A stretch of 58,104 nucleotides of DNA from Bacteroidales bacterium (GCA_017961265.1 JAGCXN010000012.1:1-58104); one strand, 5' to 3'. Shown: positions 44,068 through 51,984, counted from the first letter of the stretch. Translations and numbers: made by a program. The notes: a model not told the origin generated them from the letters alone.

Positions 44068-44531
44068 GTCAGCATTTGTTGAAACGATTGGTGGAAGGGC
44101 GGCACGACGGTATTGCCGAAGAGTTCGGCGAGCGGAAGGAGTACGAAATCGCGCCGGGCGATCAGCGGGTGCGGGATGGTCAGGGAGTCTGTCGCGCACG
44201 TCACCCCTTCGTACAACAATATGTCGATGTCAATGGTGCGGTCGTGATAGACGGGAGTGCCGTCGTCGGCCCGACCGGATTTGCAGGCCCGTCCTAACGC
44301 CACCTCGATCTGCTGAGTGGCGGCGAGCACGTCCTCGGGCGACAACTCCGTTTCTGCAATCACCACCTGATTAAGGAAGGGATCCGCATCGAAGCCCCAC
44401 GCCTCCGTCTCATAGACACGGGAAAAACGCACCACCTTTCCAACCATGCAACCAATTAGTTCACAGGATTTTTCAAGGAATGTAGCGCGATCACCCACGT
44501 TGCTGCCCAATGCCAAAACCACTCGTTTCAT
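44046..44531 (-). CDS. folK: 2-amino-4-hydroxy-6-hydroxymethyldihydropteridine pyrophosphokinase
   Basis: A 161-residue HPPK that transfers pyrophosphate to hydroxymethyldihydropterin in folate synthesis. It starts VVLALGSNVGDRATFL. The VYETEAWGFDADPFLNQVV segment binds pterin. HDRTIDIDILLYEG carries the metal-binding aspartates, followed by IPHPLIARRDFVLLPLAE. The last six residues (KLKTEN) come from the TTTTCAATTTTCAG-type repeat, so the repeat has overrun or replaced the original end. The promoter sits so close to the ATG that the message may be nearly leaderless. folC lies 9 kb away. Confidence 0.93.
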   Translation of the reverse strand: MKRVVLALGSNVGDRATFLEKSCELIGCMVGKVVRFSRVYETEAWGFDADPFLNQVVIAETELSPEDVLAATQQIEVALGRACKSGRADDGTPVYHDRTIDIDILLYEGVTCATDSLTIPHPLIARRDFVLLPLAELFGNTVVPPFHQSFQQMLTKLKTEN

Positions 44532-44539
44532 ACGAGCGG

Positions 44540-44547
44540 CAAAGGTA
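44540..44547 (-). promoter_or_regulatory. -7 element very close to the folK start
   Basis: Minus-strand TACCTTTG fits TAnnTTTG and ends 8 bases before the ATG at 44531. A typical start site would leave only a few bases of leader. Confidence 0.7.
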
Positions 44548-44552
44548 CAACA

Positions 44553-44612
44553 ATTAGTTCATAAAGTTGAAAGTTAAAAGTTAAAAGTAGAGACGCGGTG
44601 TACCGCGTCTCT
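44553..44612. repeat. AAAGTT repeats with a GTAGAGACG palindrome
   Basis: AAGTTGAAAGTTAAAAGTTAAAAG is followed by a perfect palindrome AGAGACGCGG-TGTA-CCGCGTCTCT (44589-44612). Related GTAGAG elements occur at 45405, 50288 and 57542. Confidence 0.75.
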
Positions 44613-44634
44613 AAGGGGCTTGCGTCCGAAAAAA

Positions 44635-45321
44635 TTACCGTCTGTTCAACAACGATACGTAATACAGCAGGTATGCCAACGACGAGAGGGCTGCAACGAC
44701 GTAGGTGCGGGCGGCCCAGCGCAGCGCGTCCTTCGCATGCGAGTGCTGGACACCGCTGAGCATTCCACTGCTTTCGAGCCATGCAAGGGCACGGTTAGAG
44801 GCATTGAATTCCACCGGCAGCGTCACAAAGGCAAAAATGGTGGTGAGGGCGAACAGCGCGACACCCGCCACGGCTACATAGTAACCGATGGTGGAAAGTG
44901 CCGTCATCGTGGCCAGCAGCAAACCGCCGATAATCAGCCACATGGAGAACTTGGAACCGATGGTGACACTTGGCACCATTGCGGAGCGGAGACCGAGCCA
45001 ACGGTAGGCCGTGGCGTGCTGCACTGCATGGCCGCACTCGTGGGCGGCGACGGCAGCGGCTGCCACATTGCTCCCGTTATAGACATCGCGGCTCAAGTTC
45101 AAGGTCTTGTTGGTGGGATTGTAATGGTCGGTGAGCTGGCCTTCGATGCAACCGACAGTCACATCATAGATGCCGTTGTCGCGCAGCATCTTTTCCGCTA
45201 TCTCGCGTCCCGTCAGCCCGGACGGCAGAAACTCTTTCGAATATTTGGCAAAGCGCGACTTCAGCATATATTGAACCAAAAGGCTCGCGCCCATACAGAC
45301 GATGAAAATTATCCAATACAT
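44635..45321 (-). CDS. Membrane zinc metallopeptidase (YugP-like)
   Basis: A 228-residue inner-membrane protein of the Zn_peptidase_2 family. There is one N-terminal helix, then a soluble part with LTGREIAEKML and LTDHYNPTNKTLNLS. The zinc motif is His94-Glu-Cys-Gly-His98 (VAAHECGHAVQHA). Two or three helices follow, and EFNASNRALAWL supplies the likely third ligand. The family's role is probably quality control of membrane proteins; substrates are not known. It lies downstream of the tonB/exbD/exbB genes, separated by a repeat. Confidence 0.88.
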   Translation of the reverse strand: MYWIIFIVCMGASLLVQYMLKSRFAKYSKEFLPSGLTGREIAEKMLRDNGIYDVTVGCIEGQLTDHYNPTNKTLNLSRDVYNGSNVAAAAVAAHECGHAVQHATAYRWLGLRSAMVPSVTIGSKFSMWLIIGGLLLATMTALSTIGYYVAVAGVALFALTTIFAFVTLPVEFNASNRALAWLESSGMLSGVQHSHAKDALRWAARTYVVAALSSLAYLLYYVSLLNRR

Positions 45322-45325
45322 ATCA

Positions 45326-45468
45326 GTTAAAAGTTAAAAGTTGAGAGTTAAAAGTTAAAAAGTGAAGAGGTTTGTTGATTTGTTGATGCGTTGATTTGTT
45401 GAATGTAGAGACGCAGCATTCTGCGCCTTCTGGCTTAGTTTTCAGTTTTCAGTTTTCAATTTTCAATT
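45326..45468. repeat. Mosaic repeat between tonB and the metallopeptidase gene
   Basis: It consists of AAAAGTTAAAAGTTGAGAG blocks (45326-45362), four tandem 8-mers of TTTGTTGA type (about 45371-45402), a GTAGAGACGCAG-CATT-CTGCGCC palindrome (45405-45427) and TTTTCAGTTTTCAATTTTC blocks (45437-45468). The last blocks stop a few bases from the tonB stop codon. Confidence 0.72.
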
Positions 45469-45472
45469 TCCC

Positions 45473-46180
45473 CTATTTACTCGTAAACATAATGTAACGA
45501 TATTCGTGCTTTCCACTAATGTACTTAACCTCTTTGGCACGGCGGATACATTCATCACGAATAGTTTGCTTAGTAATCGTAGTTGGATGGCTTTTATCAG
45601 AAACAACTTTTGCTTTGATGACATTGCCCGATTCGTCAATTTCAACTTCTACATAAACATCACCCGATTCGGAAACATCAAGGGTGATATCAGGAGATCG
45701 ACGATAACCTCGTGGTCCTGTGCCGTAGCCGATGCCACCACCGTTGCCGGCGCCGTCGCCGGTGCCGATGCCTGTGCCTCGTCCGGAGCCGCTGCCTGAG
45801 CCGGTGCCTGTCCCGTTGCCGGTACCGTTGCCGCCGCCTACGCCGCTGAACAGCGCATTCTGGTTCACCTTGGGTGCTGTGGTCGTCTGCTGCGGGGTCG
45901 GGGTTTTCGTGTAGTTGGTGGCGGGCGCGGTGGCATCGTTGGTCGTCACGGCCGAAGTTGTAGCGGGCGTAGGCTGCACATTCGGAGCCTGCTGCGGCTT
46001 TCCGCCGCCGCCACCGCCGCCGCCGACTTCCTCGTCCAACTCGATGAGGATCACCTTCTTGGCTGGAGGAGGCGGCACCTGATGTGTGAAACCACACACC
46101 AGCATGAAGACAATCAGCAGCGCCATCACCCCTGCGGTGACGGATGCCGATATCAGCTTGTTTTTCTTTTCCTTACTCAT
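45473..46180 (-). CDS. TonB-family energy transducer
   Basis: A 235-residue protein. One N-terminal membrane anchor (about 10-30) is followed by a proline segment (VPPPPAKK) and eight consecutive glycines (53-60). A Pro/Gln/Thr linker and a Gly-Thr/Gly-Ser tract (about 112-155) come next. A TonB C-terminal domain lies at about 160-235 (VYVEVEIDESGNVIKAKVVS, TIRDECIRRAKEVKY). It carries proton-motive energy from ExbB-ExbD to outer-membrane receptors such as the two in this window. It follows exbD by 18 bases. The glycine tracts, encoded by GCC/GGT-type triplet runs, are prone to length change. Confidence 0.9.
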   Translation of the reverse strand: MSKEKKNKLISASVTAGVMALLIVFMLVCGFTHQVPPPPAKKVILIELDEEVGGGGGGGGKPQQAPNVQPTPATTSAVTTNDATAPATNYTKTPTPQQTTTAPKVNQNALFSGVGGGNGTGNGTGTGSGSGSGRGTGIGTGDGAGNGGGIGYGTGPRGYRRSPDITLDVSESGDVYVEVEIDESGNVIKAKVVSDKSHPTTITKQTIRDECIRRAKEVKYISGKHEYRYIMFTSK

Positions 46181-46198
46181 AATGACACGTTCTAAAGG

Positions 46199-46654
46199 TT
46201 ACTTCTTCCCCTCGGTGGCGAGGGCAATTTTGTAACGTTCCATCCCCTGCGCCTCCACCGAGTCGTTGAGCATGCTCAGCACATCCATCAGCTCCACCAC
46301 ATTCTCAATCGGCACCGACTTGTCGGCACGGAGGATGATGGCGTGCTGCTCCGACTGGTCCTGCGCGACGGCCTCCATCAGGAACGGCATGAGGCTGTCG
46401 GCGGCCTGCGTGTGGAAGTCGGCGCCGCGCCCCTCGGGATTCACGTAATAGTTTTTCAGGGAGTCCACATACACCTCAATGTTCTGCGGGGTGTTCTGTT
46501 TGCCAGAGTTGCTGGCGGGCAGACTCAAACTGATCACATTTGGCGACACCAGCGTCGAAGTGATCATGAAGAAAATCAGCAACAGAAACACCAAGTCGGA
46601 CATCGACGACATGTTGGGCTCTATTTTCTTGGAATTATGAAGCTTTATTGCCAT
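46199..46654 (-). CDS. exbD: ExbD/TolR-family biopolymer transport protein
   Basis: 151 residues from the ATG at 46654; the longer frame upstream runs through a repeat. A single N-terminal helix carries the proton-path aspartate (MSSMSDLVFLLLIFFMITST). A periplasmic domain follows (QHAIILRADKSVPIENVVEL). It forms the TonB-energising motor with ExbB. It lies between exbB and tonB, and a REP-like element occupies the gap to exbB. Confidence 0.9.
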   Translation of the reverse strand: MAIKLHNSKKIEPNMSSMSDLVFLLLIFFMITSTLVSPNVISLSLPASNSGKQNTPQNIEVYVDSLKNYYVNPEGRGADFHTQAADSLMPFLMEAVAQDQSEQHAIILRADKSVPIENVVELMDVLSMLNDSVEAQGMERYKIALATEGKK

Positions 46655-46696
46655 AACTGTTGCAAGTTTATCAAGTTTTAAAGTTCTTCTTTTTAG

Positions 46697-46743
46697 AACC
46701 CCGAAGGGGTGAAAGATTTCAGACGGGCGTGAACCGCCCGTGG
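46697..46743. repeat. REP-like element, copy 1
   Basis: CCCCGAAGGGG is followed by AGATTTCAGACGGGCG and the hairpin ACGGGCG-TGAAC-CGCCCGT. A second copy with changed but still paired stem bases is at 51928-51973. Confidence 0.68.
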
Positions 46744-46796
46744 TCAGGCGGGAATGCAATCCCCGTTCCGGAAATCAATTTTCAGTTTTCAATTTA

Positions 46797-47468
46797 TTAA
46801 ACGGGTTCGTGCAGCAGGTCCATGAATTCGGTGGATTTGGCCTCGAGCATGTTGACGAGCTGGGAAATTTTGGAGACGAGGACATTGTAGAGGACGAAGG
46901 CGATGATACCGACAATAAGACCTCCGACGGTGGTGATCATGGCGGTGTAGATGCCGCTGGCGAGCATGGAGATGTCGAGGTTGTTGGGGTTGGACGCCAT
47001 CGCGTGGAAGGCGGAGACCATACCAGTGACGGTGCCGAGGAAGCCGATCATCGGGGCGATACCGGAAATGGTGGCAAGAGTGGAGAGTTTCTTTTCCAGA
47101 CGCTGCACCTCCAGCTGGCCGGTGTTTTCGATGGCGGTGGAGATGTCGTTGAGGGGCTTGCCAATACGGGTGAGACCTTTCTCAATCATGCGGGCGAGCG
47201 GGGAATCCGTGCCTTTGCAGAGGGCCACGGCAGAGTCAAGCTTGCCATCGTGGATGAAGTCACGGATGTTGTTCATGAAGTTGCGTTCCTCTTTGGAGGC
47301 GTTGCTGATGGCGAGCCAACGTTCCACAAAAACATAGATGACCCAAACGAGCATCAGCATCAAAGGAATCATAATCCAGAGGCTGGCGGGGTCGAAAACA
47401 AGTTTGAAAATGCTGAGTTTTTCGGTTTCCACAGGGGCTGTTGCCTGCAACAAAAATAGAGTGTTCAT
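46797..47468 (-). CDS. exbB: MotA/TolQ/ExbB proton channel family protein
   Basis: A 223-residue inner-membrane protein with three helices (about 28-48, 130-155, 170-195). The family core is SGIAPMIGFLGTVTGMVSAF, followed by GIYTAMITTVGGLIVGIIAF. It is the stator partner of ExbD in powering TonB. It is the first gene of exbB-exbD-tonB, with a TAnnTTTG element 29 bases upstream. The exbB-exbD gap of about 140 bases holds a REP-like element and a TTTTCAGTTTTC block next to the stop codon. Confidence 0.92.
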   Translation of the reverse strand: MNTLFLLQATAPVETEKLSIFKLVFDPASLWIMIPLMLMLVWVIYVFVERWLAISNASKEERNFMNNIRDFIHDGKLDSAVALCKGTDSPLARMIEKGLTRIGKPLNDISTAIENTGQLEVQRLEKKLSTLATISGIAPMIGFLGTVTGMVSAFHAMASNPNNLDISMLASGIYTAMITTVGGLIVGIIAFVLYNVLVSKISQLVNMLEAKSTEFMDLLHEPV

Positions 47469-47497
47469 ACTATTTGAAAATTATTAAAAAAAGCACG

Positions 47498-47505
47498 CAA
47501 AATTA
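47498..47505 (-). promoter_or_regulatory. -7 element for exbB-exbD-tonB
   Basis: Minus-strand TAATTTTG followed by CGTGC fits TAnnTTTG, 29 bases before the exbB ATG. Confidence 0.62.
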
Positions 47506-47606
47506 CATAAGTACCACGAAGTTACCTTTCAGGATTTTTCATTTTTTCCAACACGATTTTGTTGAAATTCTTTTTCATAAACGAAGGCTGTCGCCTTCAA
47601 ATTGCA

Positions 47607-47614
47607 TACCTTTG
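47607..47614 (+). promoter_or_regulatory. -7 element for ftsK
   Basis: TACCTTTG followed by CACG fits TAnnTTTG, 47 bases before the ATG at 47662. Confidence 0.68.
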
Positions 47615-47661
47615 CACGTTTTTTTCAAGAATAATATATTTACATATAAAAGATTGTGAGT

Positions 47662-50235
47662 ATGCGCACTACAGTCAACTACAAATCGCACGGCAAAAAG
47701 AAAAAGGGTACTTCTGACAAGGAGAAAGGCTCTTCCGAAAAGGGCAATTCCAAGCAGAAAAAACAGGGTGGCGGTAATTTTTTTAAAACACTCGCTTCCC
47801 CTAATGCCGTCAAGATTTACGGAATTCTGCTGATGGCTTTCGCTATCGTCGCGTTCCTTTCGATTCTCTCCTTCTACTTTACATTTGAGACCGACTGGGA
47901 GTACGCTCATTTTGGTATCAGCGACGATGGAGGAACCGTGGCCGACAACTGGTGCGGACGCTTCGGAGCACGCATCGCCGTCTTCTTCGTCAAATACCTG
48001 TTTGGCGTGTTCTCCATCGGATTTCCGTTTCTGCTTTTCCTTGCGGGCTGCAAAATCACGTTTGGAAAGACTCCCCTACCCTTGTGGCGTACCACGTACA
48101 CTACTTTCCTGTCGATGGCGTGGCTGTCGGTGGCCCTCGGCTGTTTCGTAAGGAACGGCGAACACGACTATTTTGCCGGTATTTTCGGCTCCGGCATCGC
48201 CAATGTCACCATCGAAGCGACCGGCAAAATCGCCACCTTCTTCATCCTCCTGGCCGTCCTGCTCATCATCCTCATCATCTGTTACAACCTTTCCACCGAC
48301 AGCCTACTCGCAGCCGGAGGAAAAGTCGGCAGCCTCTTCAAACGGAACAGCAAGAAATCTTCTGCAAAGGGCGGAATCGTTGACGATGAGGAAGATGACG
48401 GCAAGATCGTCCCTGCCGAAGTGCAGAACCTTGACGAACTTTATATCAGCAACCAGAACGAACTCAGCAACGAGTACGCCAACAACGTCATCGAATTCGA
48501 CACGGACGGCGGCACGAAAAAGCCCAGCCGGTTCGGCAAGAGCACCCCGAAAGAGGAGCCGCCGACCGAGGAGGTTCCCTTCGACTTCGACATCAAGACC
48601 ACTGAAGGCGACGAGGGCGAAGTTACGGAAAACGAGGAGGAAGTCGTTCCTGACGACCAGCTCCCGTGGCATCAGCCCGCGACCACCCCTGAGGATGTGG
48701 CGCAGCTGCCCGACTACGACCCGCGTGCCGACCTCTCCCACTACGAATTCCCGTCGCCCGACCTGCTGGCCGACTTCACCAACGAAGAGATGGACCAAGA
48801 GGCTATGCGCCGCGACCTCGTCGAAAAGAAAGAGCGTATCCAGAAGACCCTCAACAGTTTCGGCATCGCCATCCAGAAAATCACCGCCACCGTCGGCCCG
48901 ACCGTCACCCTTTACGAAATCGTGCCGGCCGAGGGCGTGCGCATCAGCAAGATCAAGAACTTGGAGGACGACATCGCCCTAAGCCTCGCCGCCCTCGGCA
49001 TCCGTATCATCGCCCCCATCCCCGGCCGCGGCACCATCGGTATCGAAGTGCCCAACGCCAAGCCCCAGATCGTGCCGATGAAGGACATCATCCTCTCCGA
49101 CAAGTTCCAGAACAACAAGTACGAGCTTCCCATCGGCCTTGGCAAGACCATCAGCAACGAGCCCTTCGTGGCCGACCTCGCCAAGATGCCGCACCTGCTC
49201 ATCGCCGGCGCCACCGGACAGGGCAAGTCCGTGGGCCTCAACGCCATCATCGCCTCCCTGCTATACAAGAAGCACCCCGCCGAGCTGAAGTTCGTCCTCA
49301 TCGACCCGAAGAAGGTGGAGTTCACCCTTTACGGCATTATCGAGAACCACTACCTCGCTATGCTGCCCAACGCCGAAGACCCCATCATCACCGACACCAA
49401 GAAAGTTGTAAACACTTTAAACTCACTCTGTTGCGAAATGGATGCCCGCTACGACCTGCTGAAGATTGCGGGTGTGCGCAACATCAAGGAGTACAACGCC
49501 AAGTTCTGCAAGCGGCAGCTTTCGCCTGCCAACGGCCACCGCTACCTGCCTTATATCGTGCTGGTTATCGATGAGTTCGGTGACCTCATTATCACCGCAG
49601 GCCGCGAAGTGGAGACCCCGATCGCCCGTCTGGCCCAGCTGGCCCGTGCCATCGGCATCCACCTTATCATCGCCACGCAGCGTCCGTCCGTGAACGTCAT
49701 CACGGGTATGATCAAGGCCAACTTCCCGAGTCGTATTGCCTTCCGCGTCATCTCGGTGGTTGACTCCCGCACCATCCTCGACTGCAGCGGCGCCAACCAG
49801 CTCATCGGCAAGGGCGACATGCTGATCTCCACCGGCAGCGACCTCGTGCGCCTCCAGTGCGCCTTCATCGACACGCCGGAGGTGGAGGCCCTCACCCGCC
49901 ACATCGCCGACCAGCAGGCCTATCCGATGCCGTTTTTCCTGCCTGAATACGACAGTGAGACCGACGGTGCCGGCGGCGACGGCGAACCCATCAACTCCGA
50001 CGCCATCGACCCCTGTTTCATGGATGCCGCCACCCTCGTCGTGGAGACGCAGCAGGGTTCCACCTCGCTCATCCAGAGGAGGATGCGCCTCGGCTACGCC
50101 CGCGCCGGACGCATTATGGACCAGCTGGAAGAGTTCAAGATCGTCGGTCCCAGCATGGGGAGCAAGGTGCGCGAGGTGAAAGTCAAGAGCAACGAAGAAC
50201 TCCGTGCCATTTTCCAGAACATGGGACTGATATAG
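47662..50235 (+). CDS. ftsK: FtsK/SpoIIIE-family DNA translocase
   Basis: 857 residues from the ATG at 47662; an in-frame GTG at 47656 is possible. A Lys-rich cytoplasmic start is followed by four membrane helices (about 50-215). An acidic linker (about 225-370) precedes the motor (about 375-770). The Walker A is GATGQGKS at about 516-523, and Walker B is VLVIDEFGDL near 632-641. The C-terminal gamma winged-helix (about 790-855; LIQRRMRLGYARAGRIMDQL) reads polar KOPS-like sites. The protein pumps DNA at the septum and activates XerCD at dif. A repeat begins right after its stop codon. Confidence 0.95.
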   Translation: MRTTVNYKSHGKKKKGTSDKEKGSSEKGNSKQKKQGGGNFFKTLASPNAVKIYGILLMAFAIVAFLSILSFYFTFETDWEYAHFGISDDGGTVADNWCGRFGARIAVFFVKYLFGVFSIGFPFLLFLAGCKITFGKTPLPLWRTTYTTFLSMAWLSVALGCFVRNGEHDYFAGIFGSGIANVTIEATGKIATFFILLAVLLIILIICYNLSTDSLLAAGGKVGSLFKRNSKKSSAKGGIVDDEEDDGKIVPAEVQNLDELYISNQNELSNEYANNVIEFDTDGGTKKPSRFGKSTPKEEPPTEEVPFDFDIKTTEGDEGEVTENEEEVVPDDQLPWHQPATTPEDVAQLPDYDPRADLSHYEFPSPDLLADFTNEEMDQEAMRRDLVEKKERIQKTLNSFGIAIQKITATVGPTVTLYEIVPAEGVRISKIKNLEDDIALSLAALGIRIIAPIPGRGTIGIEVPNAKPQIVPMKDIILSDKFQNNKYELPIGLGKTISNEPFVADLAKMPHLLIAGATGQGKSVGLNAIIASLLYKKHPAELKFVLIDPKKVEFTLYGIIENHYLAMLPNAEDPIITDTKKVVNTLNSLCCEMDARYDLLKIAGVRNIKEYNAKFCKRQLSPANGHRYLPYIVLVIDEFGDLIITAGREVETPIARLAQLARAIGIHLIIATQRPSVNVITGMIKANFPSRIAFRVISVVDSRTILDCSGANQLIGKGDMLISTGSDLVRLQCAFIDTPEVEALTRHIADQQAYPMPFFLPEYDSETDGAGGDGEPINSDAIDPCFMDAATLVVETQQGSTSLIQRRMRLGYARAGRIMDQLEEFKIVGPSMGSKVREVKVKSNEELRAIFQNMGLI

Positions 50236-50380
50236 TTAAAAGTTGAGAATTAAAAGTTAAAAGTTGAAAGGTGGTGAGGGGCATTTGGTAGAGACGTCAT
50301 AGTATGGCGGCTCATCGGGAGTCTCGTAAAAGGTGATAAGTAATAGGTAGGAGGTAATAAATAAAAGGTAGTAGGTTGGA
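50236..50380. repeat. Mosaic repeat after ftsK, partly coding
   Basis: TTAAAAGTTGAGAATTAAAAG blocks start at the ftsK stop codon. A GGTAGAGACGTCATA-G-TATGGCGG palindrome lies at 50287-50310, followed by GTAAAAGGTGATAAG-type repeats. The last part supplies the final 22 or so codons of the converging pentapeptide gene. Confidence 0.72.
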
Positions 50381-51049
50381 ATTTGCCCCTAGAAAACAAG
50401 TGTCTTTAAGATATGCTTCGACAAAGTTACTTTCTTTAAGGTTTGCTCCTACAAAGGAAGTTCTTACAAGACTAGAAGATTCGAAGGATGCTTCATCAAG
50501 ATTAGTATCATTAAAATTAACACCTGTAAGACATACCCCCTTAAAATTAGCTCCTTTAAGGTCTGCTTTCTCAAAACTAAAATCCAAACAAAAACGAGCA
50601 TGTTCAAAACGAGCCTTATGAAGAATTGCGCCTTCAAAACATGCACGTTCAAAAAATGCACCTCCAAAATCTGCTTCTTTAAGGATAGCCCCACTTAGAT
50701 CATTCGAAGTATTAAAACCACATTTAAATGATGTCATTTGAAGCTTTGCATATTCTAAATTTGCATTGTGCATATTAGTTTTACCAAATATAGCATTATT
50801 TAAGGTTGCACATCTGAGATTTGCACATTCAAAATTTGCCATTTGCAAATCTGCCCCTTCAAGATTTGCCATCTCAAGATTTGCATTATTAAGGTTAGCT
50901 AATGCCAAATTGGCAGATTTCAAATTCGCCCCTACGAGATTTTCCCCTTGCAGATCTAATTTTACTCCACGTTTAGGACCTCCAGTATAAAAATATGTAA
51001 GATATATTTTATGCTGTTCTAACCGTTCTTTTAGTTCATCTTCGCTCAT
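50312..51049 (-). CDS. Pentapeptide repeat protein
   Basis: A 245-residue protein of A-(N/D)-L-x-x pentapeptides from about residue 38 to 222 (ANLKSANLALANLNNANLEM and so on). It forms a right-handed quadrilateral beta-helix. A helical start (MSEDELKERLEQHKIYLTYF) precedes it. The Phe-containing variants in the second half (FEHARF, FEGAIL) are normal. The last 22 residues (from about NSNLLPF) are read from an intergenic repeat and do not continue the fold. Very AT-rich codons suggest transfer into this genome. Function unknown; some relatives protect gyrase. Confidence 0.85.
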   Translation of the reverse strand: MSEDELKERLEQHKIYLTYFYTGGPKRGVKLDLQGENLVGANLKSANLALANLNNANLEMANLEGADLQMANFECANLRCATLNNAIFGKTNMHNANLEYAKLQMTSFKCGFNTSNDLSGAILKEADFGGAFFERACFEGAILHKARFEHARFCLDFSFEKADLKGANFKGVCLTGVNFNDTNLDEASFESSSLVRTSFVGANLKESNFVEAYLKDTCFLGANSNLLPFIYYLLPITYHLLRDSR

Positions 51050-51063
51050 AATAATAAATCATA

Positions 51064-51071
51064 CAAAACTA
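51064..51071 (-). promoter_or_regulatory. -7 element for the pentapeptide gene
   Basis: Minus-strand TAGTTTTG followed by TATG fits TAnnTTTG, 14 bases before the ATG at 51049. Confidence 0.5.
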
Positions 51072-51078
51072 CGAATGT

Positions 51079-51488
51079 TTATTCCAAATATCCATTCTCC
51101 CGGATCAAATTCTCCACAGCGTCAAGAAACATTTCGGCTATTGGAATCAATGGCATAATATCGGCTTCTGTAACCTCTTTCCAATCATCGTAATCGCCAG
51201 TTTGTCGCAATTCAAATAACTGACTGTAAAATTTTCCCAATTCGGAATCAATGATGCCTGTTTTAATGAAATGGAGTCCAAAAAGGCCAATGGCACCACT
51301 GTGCGTATGGGCGTTCAACCCCTTTTAAGCAGCAGTGCTGAAACCATATAGTAACAGGTGTAATACATTCTATTAGCAGCCGCGTGCCAGTAGCCACCTT
51401 CAATTATACCCTTCGTCTCTGTCCAAGTTTCACGGGAGCGTCTTACTCTGTTCTCAACCAAAACTTTTGTTTCTTCATCCGTTAGCAT
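51079..51488 (-). pseudogene. HEPN-domain protein, frameshifted
   Basis: The ATG at 51488 opens MLTDEETKVLVENRVRRSRE and continues through NRMYYTCYYMVSALLLKRG, then hits a stop at 51315-51317. The sequel of a HEPN domain (NAHTHSGAIGLFGLHF, KTGIID) continues in another frame to 51079. Adding one base in the homopolymer region 51319-51326 (AAAAGGGG on the coding strand) restores one HEPN protein of about 136 residues. The MNT nucleotidyltransferase upstream overlaps its start by 7 bases. HEPN is usually the RNase toxin of such pairs, so the loss may have disarmed it. A base-calling error is possible. Confidence 0.8.
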
Positions 51489-51805
51489 AGCACCACTCCT
51501 TCTTTTGTGATATTATCATAAAAAGGTGTCCCTTTCCGTTTCGTCCATTCCGCATACGTGTAAATTTTTGGACTGAAATAGGCACCATATTCCCACCCCA
51601 ACTGGACAAACGGATATGCGTATGTCCCAAACATATCGGCACTTTGGTGGTCGCTGTCAAGCAATATCAGCAAATCCCAGTCCGACTCTGCATTGGCATC
51701 ATTGCGTGCCTGCGAGCCAAACAGAATAAGCCGCGCATCTTTAGGAAGCACACTCAATCCCGTTTTTTTTATCGAACTTAATATTGCGTCTCTTGATGTG
51801 GACAT
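51482..51805 (-). CDS. MNT-type nucleotidyltransferase (antitoxin of a HEPN pair)
   Basis: A 107-residue minimal nucleotidyltransferase. Its catalytic signature is Gly30-Ser31 with Arg34 and the two metal aspartates Asp42 and Asp44 (FGSQARNDANAESDWDLLIL). In MNT/HEPN modules this protein AMPylates or otherwise blocks the HEPN RNase. Its stop overlaps the HEPN start by 7 bases. The gene is AT-richer than the folate and NAD-repair genes nearby. A promoter element lies 19 bases upstream. Confidence 0.88.
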   Translation of the reverse strand: MSTSRDAILSSIKKTGLSVLPKDARLILFGSQARNDANAESDWDLLILLDSDHQSADMFGTYAYPFVQLGWEYGAYFSPKIYTYAEWTKRKGTPFYDNITKEGVVLC

Positions 51806-51824
51806 AACCTTTTTTTTGCGACTG

Positions 51825-51832
51825 CAAAAGTA
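51825..51832 (-). promoter_or_regulatory. -7 element for MNT/HEPN
   Basis: Minus-strand TACTTTTG followed by CAGTC fits TAnnTTTG, 19 bases before the ATG at 51805. It is divergent from the nnr promoter. Confidence 0.62.
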
Positions 51833-51883
51833 AACTATTTTTTTGAATCAGAATATTTCTTTTCAAGTCACAGAAATTCTGTG

Positions 51884-51891
51884 TACCTTTG
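51884..51891 (+). promoter_or_regulatory. -7 element for nnr
   Basis: TACCTTTG followed by CACCC fits TAnnTTTG. It lies 93 bases before the ATG at 51985, so the leader contains the hairpins at 51918-51976. Confidence 0.68.
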
Positions 51892-51917
51892 CACCCGATT
51901 TAACCGAAAACAATACC

Positions 51918-51976
51918 ATCTGCCCTCCCCCGTCAGAGGTGGCAGATTTCAAACGGGTGCGGAAGCGCCCTCGACA
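51918..51976. repeat. REP-like element, copy 2, in the nnr leader
   Basis: The first hairpin is ATCTGCC (51918-51924) / GGCAGAT (51941-51947). It is followed by TTTCAAACGGGTGC-GGAA-GCGCCC. The second half is homologous to 46704-46743, with stem bases changed but pairing kept. Confidence 0.68.
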
Positions 51977-51984
51977 GACAGCTT

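Noticed and set aside
51315..51330. Programmed -1 frameshift in the HEPN gene
   Set aside because: The phase would suit a -1 shift, but the in-frame bases (CTT AAA AGG GGT) do not form an X-XXY-YYZ slippery site. A simple indel is more likely.
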